Positions 53,146 through 64,000 of a stretch of DNA of 64,000 bases are shown piece by piece; the first letter of the stretch is position 1, and each line of letters begins with the position of its first letter. The DNA lies in NCBI RefSeq assembly GCF_963678635.1, contig NW_026971599.1, positions 27,722 to 91,721 of the forward strand. The letters run 5' to 3'. This stretch comes from Symsagittifera roscoffensis (taxonomy: Eukaryota; Xenacoelomorpha; Acoela; Convolutidae). The position numbers and the translations under genes were made by a program. Under the pieces are notes generated by a model. The model made no database searches. It was not told the origin of the DNA and worked only from the letters and a program-made list of their open reading frames with translations.

Positions 53146-53592
53146 ACCTAATTTGAAGCAAGATTTGAGCGGTTTGAGCGGTTTTTTTTGACAATTAAGC
53201 TCAAAATCTTGCTTCGAAATGAGCGGTTTGAGCGGTTTTTGAACGGTTTATCTAAAAAAAAAACCGCTCAAAAACCGCGCAAGATTTGAAAGGTTTTGAG
53301 CGGTTTTTTTAGATAAACCGCTCAAAACCGTTCAAATCTTGCGCGTTTTTTGAGCGGTTTTTTTTTTAGATAAACCGTTCAAAAACCGCTCAAACCGCTC
53401 GTTTCGAAGCAAGATTTTGAGCGTAATTGTCTAAAAAAACCGCTCAAACCGCTCAAATCTTGAGCGGTTTTTTGAGCGTTTTTTTTTTAAATCGCTCAAA
53501 AACCGCTCATTTTGAAGCACGATTTTGAGCGCAATCGTCTAAAAAACCGCTCAAATCTTGCTTCGAAAGAGGCGAACACTCTCAAATTAGGT
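53146..53592. mobile_element. 447-bp foldback element built of GAGCGGTTT motifs
   Basis: The ends are inverted (ACCTAATTTGA at 53146-53156, complement at 53582-53592). Inside, 53159-53462 forms a near-perfect palindrome of two ~150-bp arms centred at about 53310. The arms themselves are made of TTGAGCGGTTTTT and its complement, so nested hairpins are possible. No coding capacity. No clear target duplication. Confidence 0.75.
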
Positions 53593-53871
53593 TGGGATAA
53601 AGGCCCGGTGAGAAAGTCCAGCCTCAGAGCAGTCGTAGTAGTCCTGGCTCCCATAGAAACTATCGAAAGGAACATTCCAGGGATCGCCATTCGAAGACTC
53701 ACAGGGATTTGAGTAGCTTCCCCACAACTGATCATCAGAGCCAAACAAACCATAAGAACCATAAGAGCCATATGAACCATAAGAACCATAATTGTATGAC
53801 TCATAGCTATTAGGATAGTAGTAGTTAGACCCACCACCATCATAACCACCATAATAACCATAAAAGTCCAT
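53587..53871 (-). CDS. Tyr/Gly/Ser-rich low-complexity protein, 94 aa
   Basis: The frame from ATG 53871 encodes a strikingly biased product: M-D-F-Y-G-Y-Y-G-G-Y-D-G-G-G-S-N, a Y-G-S repeat (four copies of G-S-Y), then an acidic/aromatic half (D-D-Q-L-W-G-S-Y). No signal peptide or known domain. The bias recalls prion-like/RNA-binding low-complexity segments, so it could be a first exon of a longer gene. The TAA at 53587-53589 lies inside the right terminal repeat of the foldback element, so the original C-terminus may have been lost. Confidence 0.45.
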   Translation of the reverse strand: MDFYGYYGGYDGGGSNYYYPNSYESYNYGSYGSYGSYGSYGLFGSDDQLWGSYSNPCESSNGDPWNVPFDSFYGSQDYYDCSEAGLSHRAFIPT

Positions 53872-55109
53872 TTTCTGGCTGCAAAATCACCTTAAATTAG
53901 AACAAAAGATGCTACCAACTCTGCAAGTAGACAAAATTAAGCCAACCACTTTTATCTCTGAAAAAGTTAAATTTGTGAAGATTATTAATGAAACTAATTT
54001 TTTTCTAAATTTCTATCCTCTTTTTGCGTGACGGTGATTGGGAGTTAATGGCTGCTAGACGATTGCAAACTGAAAAAACTAAGCGAAAAACGAAGTTTTA
54101 AGTTTTAGTCTGCTTACTAACGATGAAAAGCAAACAAATTAGATTTTTTATCGGCGCTGGCAAGGGCACTCAAGCTAAACAAAAAAGTCAAAAATGGTCA
54201 AAATTTGACACCCCATTTTCTCAGTGAAAGTTCGATGAGTTTTACGACATTTTTTCATGAAAAAAAATTTACCCCAATTCAAGTTTCCTCCCAATCTTGG
54301 TAAAAGTCGAAACAAAAAACACAAAAATTTGAAATTTCTAACGCTCTTGGCGATATTTAGAATTCTAATTTTATTTATCAACTCCAAGCTCTGACAACTA
54401 TATTCACCTTGTTTTTGACCCTCTAGCTCCGGCTTTTTTATGCTTCAGCGTAGAAACGAAACATCAAAGTCATGTTTAAGCGTCTAAGCTCCCATGAATT
54501 TCTATTATTGATTCCTGGGGCTTCAAAATAATTATTGAGAAATAGATGTTTCATCAATATAACATCAATAATTTTACAATTATAAACGGTAAAAGAATGA
54601 ACACAGTTAAACAGAGTTAAAATAGATATGTGGACTGGTATATCCCAGGAACCCCGCATCCAATATTCGGCTCAAGTAATCGATTATAATGGATTATTTT
54701 GTTAAATTCTTGACAATTATAATTGATGAGTACTATCCAAATTGGGCGTTTAAAATATCTATAATCAATTGTAGTCGTGACATTTTCCAAACCCATTGTC
54801 ATTCCTCCTAAAATTCATTATAATTGATTATATTTCATTCAGAAAAACACTTAAAATTGATTATAATCGATTATAATGTGCTATTGTGCCAATGTTTTGT
54901 AACATCAAGAGTATTTACATTTTAATTATATTTTATGGGTTTTTTCTCAGTTAATAACAGAATTCCTAAATATGAGATATCTTGTCAAACTTTGCTTCAT
55001 CTGAACACAAAATTTTACCATAAAAAATGTTTCATAGAGATCCCTTCAATTTAGTAGAAAAGTTCAAGCGGTAACTAATGATTAACCTTTTCAAAAAACC
55101 ATGAGACTA
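53872..55109. other. No gene; AT-rich with GATTATAATCGATTAT motifs
   Basis: Between 54660 and 54880 the words TCGATTATAAT, TTGATTATA and TATAATCAATTG recur at least five times. Otherwise nothing recognisable. Confidence 0.35.
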
Positions 55110-57097
55110 CTGCAATGCAGGGATGTAAAACAATAATTGTTTTGAGCCATTATGGCCATACCATACCATACAATATTTGGAGGGCGCTAATTTTATTAGG
55201 GCAAAAGTTTATGGGAAAAATACTCCATATCAACCCATTATTGTGCAATTATGGAAACCGAGCTGTGCAGTTTTGTTTACTGAGTATTTACTGTGTAAAC
55301 ATATTTACTGAGTAAACATACACTATTTACTGAGTAAACATGCACTAATCCGATTGGCTGGCCGCTGAATGTTGTCATTGTACTTATTGTCGTTGGATTT
55401 TAGTGTGTTGCCCTGGTTTCCAACAAGCAGATGTGTGAACTGTTCTTCACCAATGTTGGTGACAAAACTTTCAAATGCAATTTGTGTTCCAATTCTTACA
55501 AACAGGACACTACAAAGGGTTACGGCAACTTGGTTATTCACATGGAGAAAGCACATCCAGACTAGAAATCACAGATTCCCTCTGGTTCCGCGACACTCAA
55601 TTTTCCAGTTACGTCAGGAGTATCCAAAAAGGCAAAGAACATTTACGGTTGGTTAGATTGGATCATATCGGAAGGGCATTCATTCAGCATGGTGGAGAAA
55701 GAAAAAACGAAGAAATATTCAATTTAGATCCCATTTCTCGTCCGACTTTCATGAAATTCATAGATTTAGTTACTAAAGAGGTAGAGAAAAAAGTGTCTGA
55801 AAAACTCCCAGAAAAATTCGGCATCATCATTGATGGATTGTCAGATATGAACACGTGTTCTTACTACTTGGGCGTTTTCGCATGTTTTCGACACGACGAG
55901 GTAACAGAATGTCCTTTGCTTACATTTTCGGTGCTGAATAACGAAGTTGATCACACAGCCCAAAATCAAGGGAATTTTTTGGAAGATGTTATTGCAATTT
56001 ATGGTAAGAGCCGAGAATCTCTTGCTTTTATCGTTTCTGACAATGAGCGAACAAACAAAAAAATTTCAGATACTTTTGGATTGAACAAGATAGGTTTCTT
56101 CGGCCATCGACTGAACTTGGCAGTGGAAATGTTTCTGGGCGAATATACAGTCATTATCCAAAAAGTTCACAACCTTATGAAAAAATTGACAATTTTGAAG
56201 TACTCGGCCCAACTCGGCGAAAGACTCGGCGAAAGACATTTTTGAGACTAATACTGAAAAACGAAACCCGTTGGTCATCGACGTTTGAGATGACTCAAAA
56301 GTACTTTCGGTTGAAAGAGTTTATTGACATAACGATGAAGGTGTGCGTGATTTCATACTTTCTGTCGCAGAAGAATTTCAGTTGCAAACTGTCTTGGAGA
56401 AATTGAAAGATTTTGAAAGTGTCAGCAAGCATCTTCAGAAGGATGCAGCAAACATGGGAGAAGCACGCGCATTATTCGAATCTTTACTTGATGTTTATCC
56501 AGATTTAAACAGGTACCTTGGCTCTGGTTTGGGCATGAGAGCAACAGACACCATTGTGCACTCTCCGATTTTTGAAAGTGCAGTTTCAAAAGTTTGCAAT
56601 GGCGAATCGCTGGTGGCGGAAAAATTAGCTGAAATTCAGAGTGTCATTCTGCCCGACCTGACTGTGGCTGAAAATGAAAGACTTTTTTTCTCTGAGAAGT
56701 GTCTTCGCGCAAAAAGACAGAAAATTGATAAAAAGTTCAACGACTTCAGCTGGATACCTTGTACCAGCAATCGAGTTGAAAGCTTGTTCAGTAATGTCCG
56801 TGGGATTTTGACTGACTACCGGAAGAATTTGAGCCCTGTCAATCTTGAAGCCCAAGTTTTTCTGCATGTTAACGCCAGTTATTGGGAGGTTAGTACAGTT
56901 GCAGCAATTTTGAATAAAGACTAAATTTTTCGGAAGTAAAATCAGCTTTTTGTTTAATGGTTTTGTTGAATTTACCATATTCCCCCCTATTTTTCCATAA
57001 TTGCAATAATTTAATGGAGGCGCAGCAGCCATAACAATAAGGGAATTTCGGTGTGCAATAAATTTTCCATACCGTATTTTACACCCCTGCTGCAATG
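55110..57097 (+). mobile_element. hAT DNA transposon with target site duplication
   Basis: The element runs 55118-57089 (1972 bp). Its ends are inverted: CAGGGATGTAAAAC on the left and the complement of CAGGGGTGTAAAAT on the right. It is flanked by a perfect 8-bp direct repeat CTGCAATG (55110-55117 and 57090-57097), the hAT target-duplication length. It contains a broken BED-finger transposase on the + strand. The perfect duplication and short, recognisable ends mean the element was placed fairly recently or that this flank has been little disturbed. Confidence 0.93.
55431..56924 (+). pseudogene. hAT transposase, frame-disrupted
   Basis: Pieces in three frames add up to a hAT transposase. 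55431-55565 encodes a BED-type zinc finger (C-N-L-C with an H-M-E-K-A-H pair). 55475-56245 encodes the first part of the catalytic domain: I-I-D-G-L-S, F-I-V-S-D-N-E-R-T-N, and G-H-R-L-N-L-A-V. About 56254-56345 continues with E-T-R-W-S-S-T, in another frame. 56343-56924 carries the C-terminal dimerisation region: S-N-R-V-E-S-L-F-S and the N-A-S-Y-W end. Frame changes near 55565, 56245 and 56343 make it non-functional as it stands, though residues are well preserved. Confidence 0.85.
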
Positions 57098-58429
57098 TTT
57101 TAATTTTTCCGCAGCATAAATTAACTCTAATCGAAAAAAGAAGAAAAAAACTGTAATTAGTTGAATTGAATAAAAACTTTTTTAACCATTTTTTAAATAA
57201 ACACCATCGTCTACGAAATGCATGAAATATAAGCATCTGAGATGCTAGGTCAAAGACAAAATCGGCAAACACAAAAGATCAATTACAATCGACATAAATG
57301 GAGTTTTGTGCATTAACAATAATTAGAAAATGGGACAGAAACAACCGTTTATATTCAATTACAATTTTATCGAAAAATAAAAGAATTGATTATCCATTGT
57401 TATCGATTAAATTGTATAGTGATTATTTGTTTAAAAAAAGTTTGCAAAGCGAAAGATTTTAATCAAATAAAACTCGATTACAATTGATTTGTTCTCCATT
57501 TTAGTAAGGCTGGTACTACAGTCATAGCATAACTAAAGTCACTATTATTTGTTGAAACTGGATATAGGATGTCAATATCAGGCAAATATATGATCACAAT
57601 GATATACTTCTGATTTGCATCGCAGCATCAACACTGGTTATACTAATATTTGTAGTTGCAACTGTCAAATCGAATCATATGCACCATCTCATCTGAAAAT
57701 TGACTAAAACATGTACATCAAATTTGCTTTTGTTTGTTGAATTTACAGGGTAATTGAGATTTTTTTTTCAATTTTTTCGGTTTTATTCAACCTATGATGT
57801 TAAATCTTTTAACTTAGTAATCTTGAATGTAACCAATTTTAAAATCATATTTTGAAAATTTAGCTAAACATTTTTGCGTTTTGTCTCAAATCTCAATAAT
57901 CAAGAACTTTCAAAAAAAAAGGCAATTTCTTTTTCAATTTTGAATTCACACATAAATTGTCATTTTTTTGTTCAAAAATTTCACCCAGGTATATGTTACA
58001 GGCAAAACTGACAATTTTTTGCCAGGAGTTTTTGTTTATTTTCTTGGTTCGATTCGTAAATTGGAAAACAAACTTTCAGACATCGTTTTCATGCAGCTGA
58101 CGGTAAATTTCTCTTCCAGTTTAATTTTAAAACAATGTTTTCAGCAAAATTCGTAACGTAAAGAACAGAACGTACAAAACAAATTTCCAAATTGTAACAG
58201 AAAAATAACAAAAAAAACAACGTTTTTTTTTCCAAAAAGCTTACCACATTTTTTCATTGGAAATAATCCGTTTTTTCAGTGTTGATCTACCAGTAAGTTC
58301 TAGTTCATGCTTGATGCAGTTTTGTAGTAATCCACCGCACTCCAAGAGAGCAGGAGGCTACCGCAAGAAAACTAACAAAATTTAAGCTACCGTGGAAAAC
58401 AGTTTCAATTGTTACAGTAGTTTCTATTA
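57098..58429. other. No recognisable gene
   Basis: AT-rich sequence with GATTA/TAATC-type words around 57280-57500. A GCTACCGTGGAAAAC pair-like patch lies near 58340-58400. No domain seen. Confidence 0.35.
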
Positions 58430-61290
58430 CGCTTGTATGCATAATTTTGATTGCAGTTGTTTGAAGAATTTCTTGAGCGGTCAGTGGAATAGTAACTATT
58501 CCAAGGGTTTGAAAATGAGCGATTATTTCATAGTATGAGTAGTTACTTCTATTAGAAATTGATCTAGAGTAACTGTTTGGATACTGATCTATTGATACTA
58601 TTTGATCTGCTATATCTATTTTGTGAGTAGGTTTGTGACTTTCGTAGATCTGGTGGTCTTCCGCGATAAATATTAGAAAAGGGTATTGCGATCAGTTATT
58701 ACTAAAGCTTTTGGGATTGGTTTTCCTTAGCTATTATTACTTGGAATGTTTATGTTCTCTGATCTTTTTCAGTATTGATAAAATTATTTGTTTGGTTATT
58801 GTATTTTGGTGGTCTAATTAAATTGTTTTTATGTTTTTTTTGCATTCAGCAATGCTATGTCCATATCTGCTGCAATATTCACACCATTTTATGAAAAAAG
58901 ATTTGACCTTGAAATTTTGTTGTTTCATAAATGTATATGCAATTTTTTTTGCTAATTCCTTGTCAGATTCTTGAAAATTGTTAATATGTGAAGTTAGTGT
59001 TTGGACATTATTTACGTATTGTAGCTTTGTATGTTTTGTGTCCTCTAGTTTAATTGTGATTTCATCTTGTTCTAATTTGTCTACCCGTTTTCAAAAATTG
59101 AGTTCTTGGATTGATGATGGATATGATGCTCTCATTTTTACTGCAGTTTTTCGTAATTGTGGTGTTAAAGTCATCATAAAGATTTCTGTCAATTTCGTAT
59201 TTTTGTAATCATGTGTATTGAAGAAATGAGCTTTTTGTACTAGGGTTTCATTCTCACTGCAAGTTTTTTTTGTTTCATTCAGAAGTCTACAAATTTTTTT
59301 GCAAAAAAATCTCTTTTCATTTTTGAAAATCCTTTTGTAAATCGTTTCTAATCGAACTTAATTTCTATGTGCAAAACTTAAAAACATCTTTAAGCTGCGC
59401 ACCCGAGTGTGGTTTGTATCAATTTTGTGCTTCTGTGATTCCAATTTTGGTGTAGTGGTATATTTATAGGTTCTGGGCCTATGCTTAAGATTAAATTGGC
59501 TGTTACAGCATTCAAGTAGTTTTCTACTGAGTATTCAGAAGATGTTCCTGACAATATCATGGGAGGTTTATTAGATGTTATGCATGATCCACCCGTAAGG
59601 TGTAAATTCATTGTCATTTGGAGTGATTCCGCTGTGTTTGGAATATAAGTAAAGCTTGTAAGTTGATTTTTGGAATTTCGTGTGCTCGTAAATAGTAAAG
59701 GTGACTATAATAATCAGGTTGATCCTTATTAACCCAGTAATTTTTTCGTTTCATTATTATGATTTTGTTGTTGGTTTTTATGGAGTTTCTCTTCATCTTC
59801 AGAATAGTAAGGTGGGCTTCTTATGAATTGCTTGTCAATTGGCTTTTTGTTTGTTGAAAAAATGGATCATTTTCAGTTCCATCAGTCTGAAGTTTTTTTT
59901 CATCATTAAAAGTTACCAATTGAGATAATGCTTTCGTGCCTGTTGCGTATAATTGTGTTCTTGTGATTGATCTTGTGTTGAATAGAGTGGTATTGCTATT
60001 GGGTTGCAACTGTTATTTTCAGCGGAAAAATCATATGAAGGTTTGCGAAGTTATTTTTAATTGAACTTATTTGCTTGTTAGGTGGTCGTTTTTTAGTTAT
60101 TGGTCCATTTAATTGATAATTCACATATGCATTTTTTGGAATGACTGATGATGTGACTGTTGATTGTAATGTCGTTGATGGAAAAAGAATATTGTTTTCT
60201 TTATGTGGTGTTGTAAGTGTTGGATGGCTAAGGGAGATACTTCAACTATTTGTTGTGTTTCAACTATTTGTTTCAACTATTTGTTTCAACTATAGTGTTT
60301 CAACTATTTGTTCATTTACAAAATGTGATGGAGTTTGGATATCTTGTTTTGTAAAGTTTCTAGTACCGTTAACATTTTCCAATGTATTGATGAATGTTGA
60401 ATTTAAACTATTGTTGCATGACCTTTTCATTAAAGAATGCGTTATAATTTAAGGGTGTGGTGTCAGTTGTGAGTGGCGTTACTCTAAAAGAATCTCTGTG
60501 TACAAAATAATTGCAATTGCTGCACTTGAAAAATCGTTTGAGATGTTAAAGAAATAACCCAGGAGACCATTCAGGGTCCCATACAAAATCTGTTTCGTCT
60601 GCTAATATTGTTTCGTCGCTTGTTTGAGGTCTTACATTTTTATTTTGCTTGTAAAATTAGGTCTAAAGTTGGAAATAATCTATATTGAACCATGCTAGAA
60701 TTATTTGTGGATAAGTTTTAACTATGTCTGATATTTCCTTATCGGTGGTTGTTTTACGAATAGAGTCTAGGAATTGTGAAGAAAAGGATTAATTTCGAGT
60801 CTTACTATTACAAGTCGAGATGTTTGCAGTGGTGATACATACATTTTTTCATAAGTTTCAATTGTAGGAACATAAATATAAATGATGAAGAAAACATCAT
60901 TTGTGAAAAATGAGTTTGCTGGTTGTGAGTTTTGATGTTGAGTAATTTTGATATATTCTGTTAAAATTTTTGAGAAATCTAACTCTATATCATCTGAATG
61001 TACTCGGTGTGATGGTTGATATAATGATTGTCCTGGTTAATTTCAAAAACAAAATGCCAAATTGCGAAGTGATATTACTGATAACTGTTAGATGAAGGTC
61101 AAGTATCCGTCTTTTAATTTTTCCAAGAGGACGTTTTTGTTTACATGGGCCATTTTTTTTTAAATTAAATTTTTGGTTAGGTTTTGGCAAAGTTGCACTT
61201 GTCCTCTAGCGGGAATGCTTTGTGAATAAATGACAAAGGAAAGGGTAGAGTCATTGTCACAATTATCATCTTATTAAATCTTTTTTTGTG
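58430..61290 (-). pseudogene. Gag pseudogene of the decayed copy
   Basis: The capsid stretch at 59390-59617 is close to the intact gag: S-V-E-N-Y-L-N-A-V-T-A-N-L-I-L, then G-P-E-P-I-N-I-P-L-H. The zinc knuckle at 58841-58882 still reads C-E-Y-C-S-R-Y-G-H-S-I-A-E-C. N-terminal segments (R-G-Q near 61200) also match. Frameshifts and stops are spread throughout. Confidence 0.85.
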
Positions 61291-61299
61291 CGGAAATAC

Positions 61300-61726
61300 A
61301 GTTATTGTGTAAATTTCAATATGTCTTATTGGTTGACTCCAATCGAATTATAGAGTCGTACTGGTTTGTGAAGATGTGAATTTTTTTTTTCTGCGTTCAC
61401 CTTTTATAGATGATGCTAATGCGGAACCTGATTCCGAAAATTTTTTCTTATGGTTTATTTTTGTCGTGGATTAGATCTGGAAGGTTTTGAAGTTCTTTTT
61501 TGAAGGTTTTGAAGGTTTTGTTGTTGAGTCTGAATCCAAAACTGCGTTTCGCGCTCTGGAAAATTTTTGATTAATGATTTTTTTTTGTTTTGTGATTAAT
61601 GCTTTTTTATCTGATGCATTCTAGTTTTTGTCTATCTGGTGTGATTACAAGGTGGTATCTTTCTTCTTTATTAGGTCAACTATGAAGAATATTTGTATGT
61701 TTGGATACTAGATTATATCTTGACAT
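61300..61726 (-). pseudogene. ORF0 pseudogene of the decayed copy
   Basis: Starting ATG at 61726, the frame keeps M-S, L-V-I-T-P-D and later H-K-P-V-R-L-Y-N and P-I-R-H-I-E, matching ORF0 of the intact element, with several stops and frameshifts. At the position of the internal TAA of the intact copy it has TTG. Confidence 0.65.
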
Positions 61727-62262
61727 ACGTGTTAGAGCGATGGGTGCAAAAGTGATGGGGTTAGGTTTTTTAATTACTGAACTGTTCGTCCGTGCAATTT
61801 TTGTGATGTTATTTTAATCCTGGGAGATAGAATAATGAGTGTAGACGGTTTGGAGAGCAAATTTGTCATTTCGTTAGAATTAGTTTTTACTTTCTCAAGT
61901 GGTCAAGTTCTTAAAGAACCTAATCTTGTTTAGGATGTGTTTTGTGATCAAGGGTTAGAGAATAGTAAATCAATCCGCAAGGTTCGGTTCTACTAAGAAC
62001 ACACGTATATCGTTAGATACAATTTTAATTCTCTCTAATTTTAGAATATGTTTTAGCCTGGGTGAGTTAGTAGGAGGGGCTCAAATAAAGGATGGGTAAC
62101 CGAAGTTTTTCACTATTCATTTAAAAAAACGGTTAGTTATTCGAAAAACTTCAGTTAGTCCTGGTTCGTTTGTAAAGGCTGGAAACCGAATTGACGTTTG
62201 AGGTCTTTAGACACTAGTGTTAAGAGGTGGGGAGAACAAAATTGTTCTTATTGATCCGAGTA

Positions 62263-63525
62263 ATAAAACAGTCGCCTACTTAAGTCAAATATGAGGCTAA
62301 AGAAAAATAGGCCCTATAACCATTGGCTCAAGAGTCAGGGACACTATCTCTTGTGTTTTTCAACCTCAAGCAGTCGGAGTCAATTCGGTTCACTTGTGAC
62401 ATGAGACTGAAATCTTTGTTACAGCCTAAAGGCCACTACCGAAATACCCCCCACTCTAGAAAATAAGAATGCCCCCATACTTAGGTCTCAAAATACCTAA
62501 AATACCCGAACGCCGTTAAAAACAGGGTCGGAACCTTATGTATACTTACTTTTTGTTAGACAGTAGACCTTTGATCCATTTCAGATGGATCAACCTAAAA
62601 ACTCTCCCTAACTCAACATAACAATACAAAACACACTCAAGAAAATTAGATTTGGTACTCACATACCGACACGACGTCTAGAATCGAGTGACTAAACAAT
62701 AAATCAACTCTAGAATTGATGGGTAATCAAGTTTGACTCGAGAAGTTTGTAGTGAATTAAGTTTAGCTCAGGAAATAAGTTTTGGTTCTGGGCCATTGGG
62801 AGACTTCGGATGTCCACCTTTCCACCGAAGGTTCACTCTGGTCCACTTGAGTTTGATCTCCGTTCACTTGTGATTTTGTTCTGTCTCCTTCCACGAATAA
62901 GACAACACTACTCTCGCTCGAATTTTGTATCATAAATTGCGAATAGCAATTTCCCGCTGCTATTTTCGACTACTTTCCCGCCATTGTAGTTCGAATCTAC
63001 TGATATCATTTTTCTGATATTCTCAGTTGTCGCGACAAACTTGAGCATGACATGTTCAATTGGCCCCAAAATTTCATTTCATCCCAAAATCAAGACTGAG
63101 CATTTTCTCAAGGTCAAACTTCCAAATATGACCGACTGTCACATACTCCTCGGACTCAAGAACGATGTCCTCATCGCGTGCCGTCGTCTGTCAGTGAGCC
63201 CCCAGAATGTTGAGTGCGTCTCAGGATACAGTGCCAGTGGTCATTTACAGAAAGTTTGCAGCAGATTTAACTTTACCTTCACCCCAAAAATCACAACCAT
63301 GCAAAATTGTCAAATTATCGCTTAACAGTAATCAAAATCCGCATACACATGCACCCTGAATTTCCGCTTTGTAAGCTAATGATTAAAATTTCTTTTGTTT
63401 CACCCATTCAGAAAATTTTTATGGAGCATTTTAATTGACATAGTAGTTATAATATTCTAGTAACAAAATTTTTTTTTTATTTAAAAATACTTTTCGGTGC
63501 CCTAAGATTTCATGTGAGTTCACAC
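62263..63525. other. No gene assigned; mixed sequence
   Basis: The GC content rises after about 62800. A + frame at 63041-63325 (94 codons) has no recognisable domain. No repeat ends identified. Confidence 0.3.
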
Positions 63526-63584
63526 TCAAGCCCCTTTTTCGTTGTACCACTCACGACTCAAGAACCAATCCCTGAACACCCTCT

Positions 63585-64000
63585 TCAATTCGTGCTCCTT
63601 GTCTTCGAGGTACTGGGTCCTGATACATTCGACATCGTAATCTGCCTTGCCAGTTCTTCTTCGTCGTCGGAACTGATCACGATCTCTTCCCATGCCTTCA
63701 GCTGTTCGTAGGACCGCATCCACTCCCTTTGCTCTTGCTGTCTTCTCACCTGATTCGGTAGACCCTTCACTTTAGATTCCCTATTCCTGCAAAAGGAATT
63801 GTGCAAACTCAGGCTCACGTTCTTCGCCAAGTCTTCCCCCCAGATCTGGCTCAAGTTATCTCTTTGGTCCTCCCGCACAGCTCCCAGGATTTTCCTCAGC
63901 ACTCGGTGTGAGTGATGCGACATGCGAGCCAGGCGTACACACTTGGGTATCGAGAAGGCTTTTTCAATTAACACCCACTGACTGGATGGTTCCACCGTCG
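63585..64000 (-). CDS. Unknown protein, partial at the right edge
   Basis: A minus-strand frame of about 136 codons is open to the window end. It has higher GC and coding-like codon use than its surroundings. The product is basic and helical at first (R-M-S-H-H-S-H-R-V-L-R-K-I), then acidic (S-S-D-D-E-E-E-L). A second frame overlaps its end (63526-63723) and also looks plausible (Y-L-E-D-K-E-H-E-L-K-R-V-F), so a frameshift may join them. It could be a host gene or a Gag-like ORF. No family recognised. Confidence 0.45.
   Translation of the reverse strand, partial: TVEPSSQWVLIEKAFSIPKCVRLARMSHHSHRVLRKILGAVREDQRDNLSQIWGEDLAKNVSLSLHNSFCRNRESKVKGLPNQVRRQQEQREWMRSYEQLKAWEEIVISSDDEEELARQITMSNVSGPSTSKTRSTN

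Larger units (their letters stand above)
58430..62262 (-). mobile_element. Decayed second copy of the large LTR element, 5' part only
   Basis: The order on the minus strand matches the intact element: leader modules (about 61930-62262), ORF0 (61300-61726), and gag (about 58430-61290). Similarity ends at both sides without an LTR, pol or env. Numerous frameshifts and stops show long decay, in contrast to the intact element at 9105-27964. Confidence 0.85.

Noticed and set aside
53496..53861. 121-codon Met/Val-rich minus-strand frame
   Set aside because: It is a frame shadow of the YGS-rich ORF running into the foldback element.

Overview
The window is AT-rich nuclear DNA from an invertebrate-type animal; I cannot name the species. 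Evidence for an animal: the last two exons of a fibrinogen-related (FReD) gene with a 7.7 kb GT-AG intron (1-8144), a fragment of a class A GPCR with an ERY motif (30292-30627), and metazoan-type transposable elements (Ty3/gypsy, BEL/Pao, hAT and a reverse transcriptase/nuclease retroelement). Most of the window is mobile DNA or repeats, and host coding sequence is sparse.

Layout: 1-8144 FReD gene on the + strand, its intron holding a broken RT-nuclease retroelement (about 3559-6190), a block of ~85-bp satellite (6280-6665) and a 33-bp tandem repeat. 9105-27964 is an 18.86 kb LTR element on the minus strand. 27965-45000 holds repeats: a dispersed terminal repeat in three copies, a 3.17 kb tandem duplication (30743-37088), a 4.2 kb degenerate ~85-bp satellite (38460-42690) and a tRNA-like SINE head. 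46795-50030 is a decayed BEL/Pao element containing a 29-bp minisatellite. 50720-51450 is a GGAATCC-rich array. 53146-53592 is a foldback element whose end supplies the stop codon of a Tyr/Gly/Ser-rich ORF. 55118-57089 is a hAT transposon with terminal inverted repeats and a perfect 8-bp target duplication. 58430-62262 is a second, badly decayed copy of the 5' part of the large LTR element. A partial unknown ORF reaches the right edge.

The main find is the 18.86 kb element. Two LTRs of 410 bp, identical by eye, flank an unusually rich gene set. In transcription order (minus strand) it has: a 1.7 kb leader with repeated modules; a small basic ORF (called ORF0 here) just upstream of gag; gag (1216 aa, zinc knuckle); pol (1564 aa, protease-RT-RNase H-integrase-GPY/F) in the -1 frame; two small hydrophobic ORFs (89 and 58 aa); a 377-codon ORF with no ATG that opens exactly behind an AG splice-acceptor-like site (ORF3); a 905 aa secreted/membrane glycoprotein like an envelope; and a 601 aa ORF of unknown function that overlaps the envelope gene and ends 3 nt before a consensus splice donor. 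Ty3/gypsy elements usually run 5-10 kb with two or three genes, so this looks like an endogenous retrovirus-like element with accessory genes, comparable in layout to complex retroviruses. Intact long frames and identical LTRs suggest recent activity. The decayed copy at 58-62 kb gives an independent comparison and supports ORF0 as a protein-coding gene.
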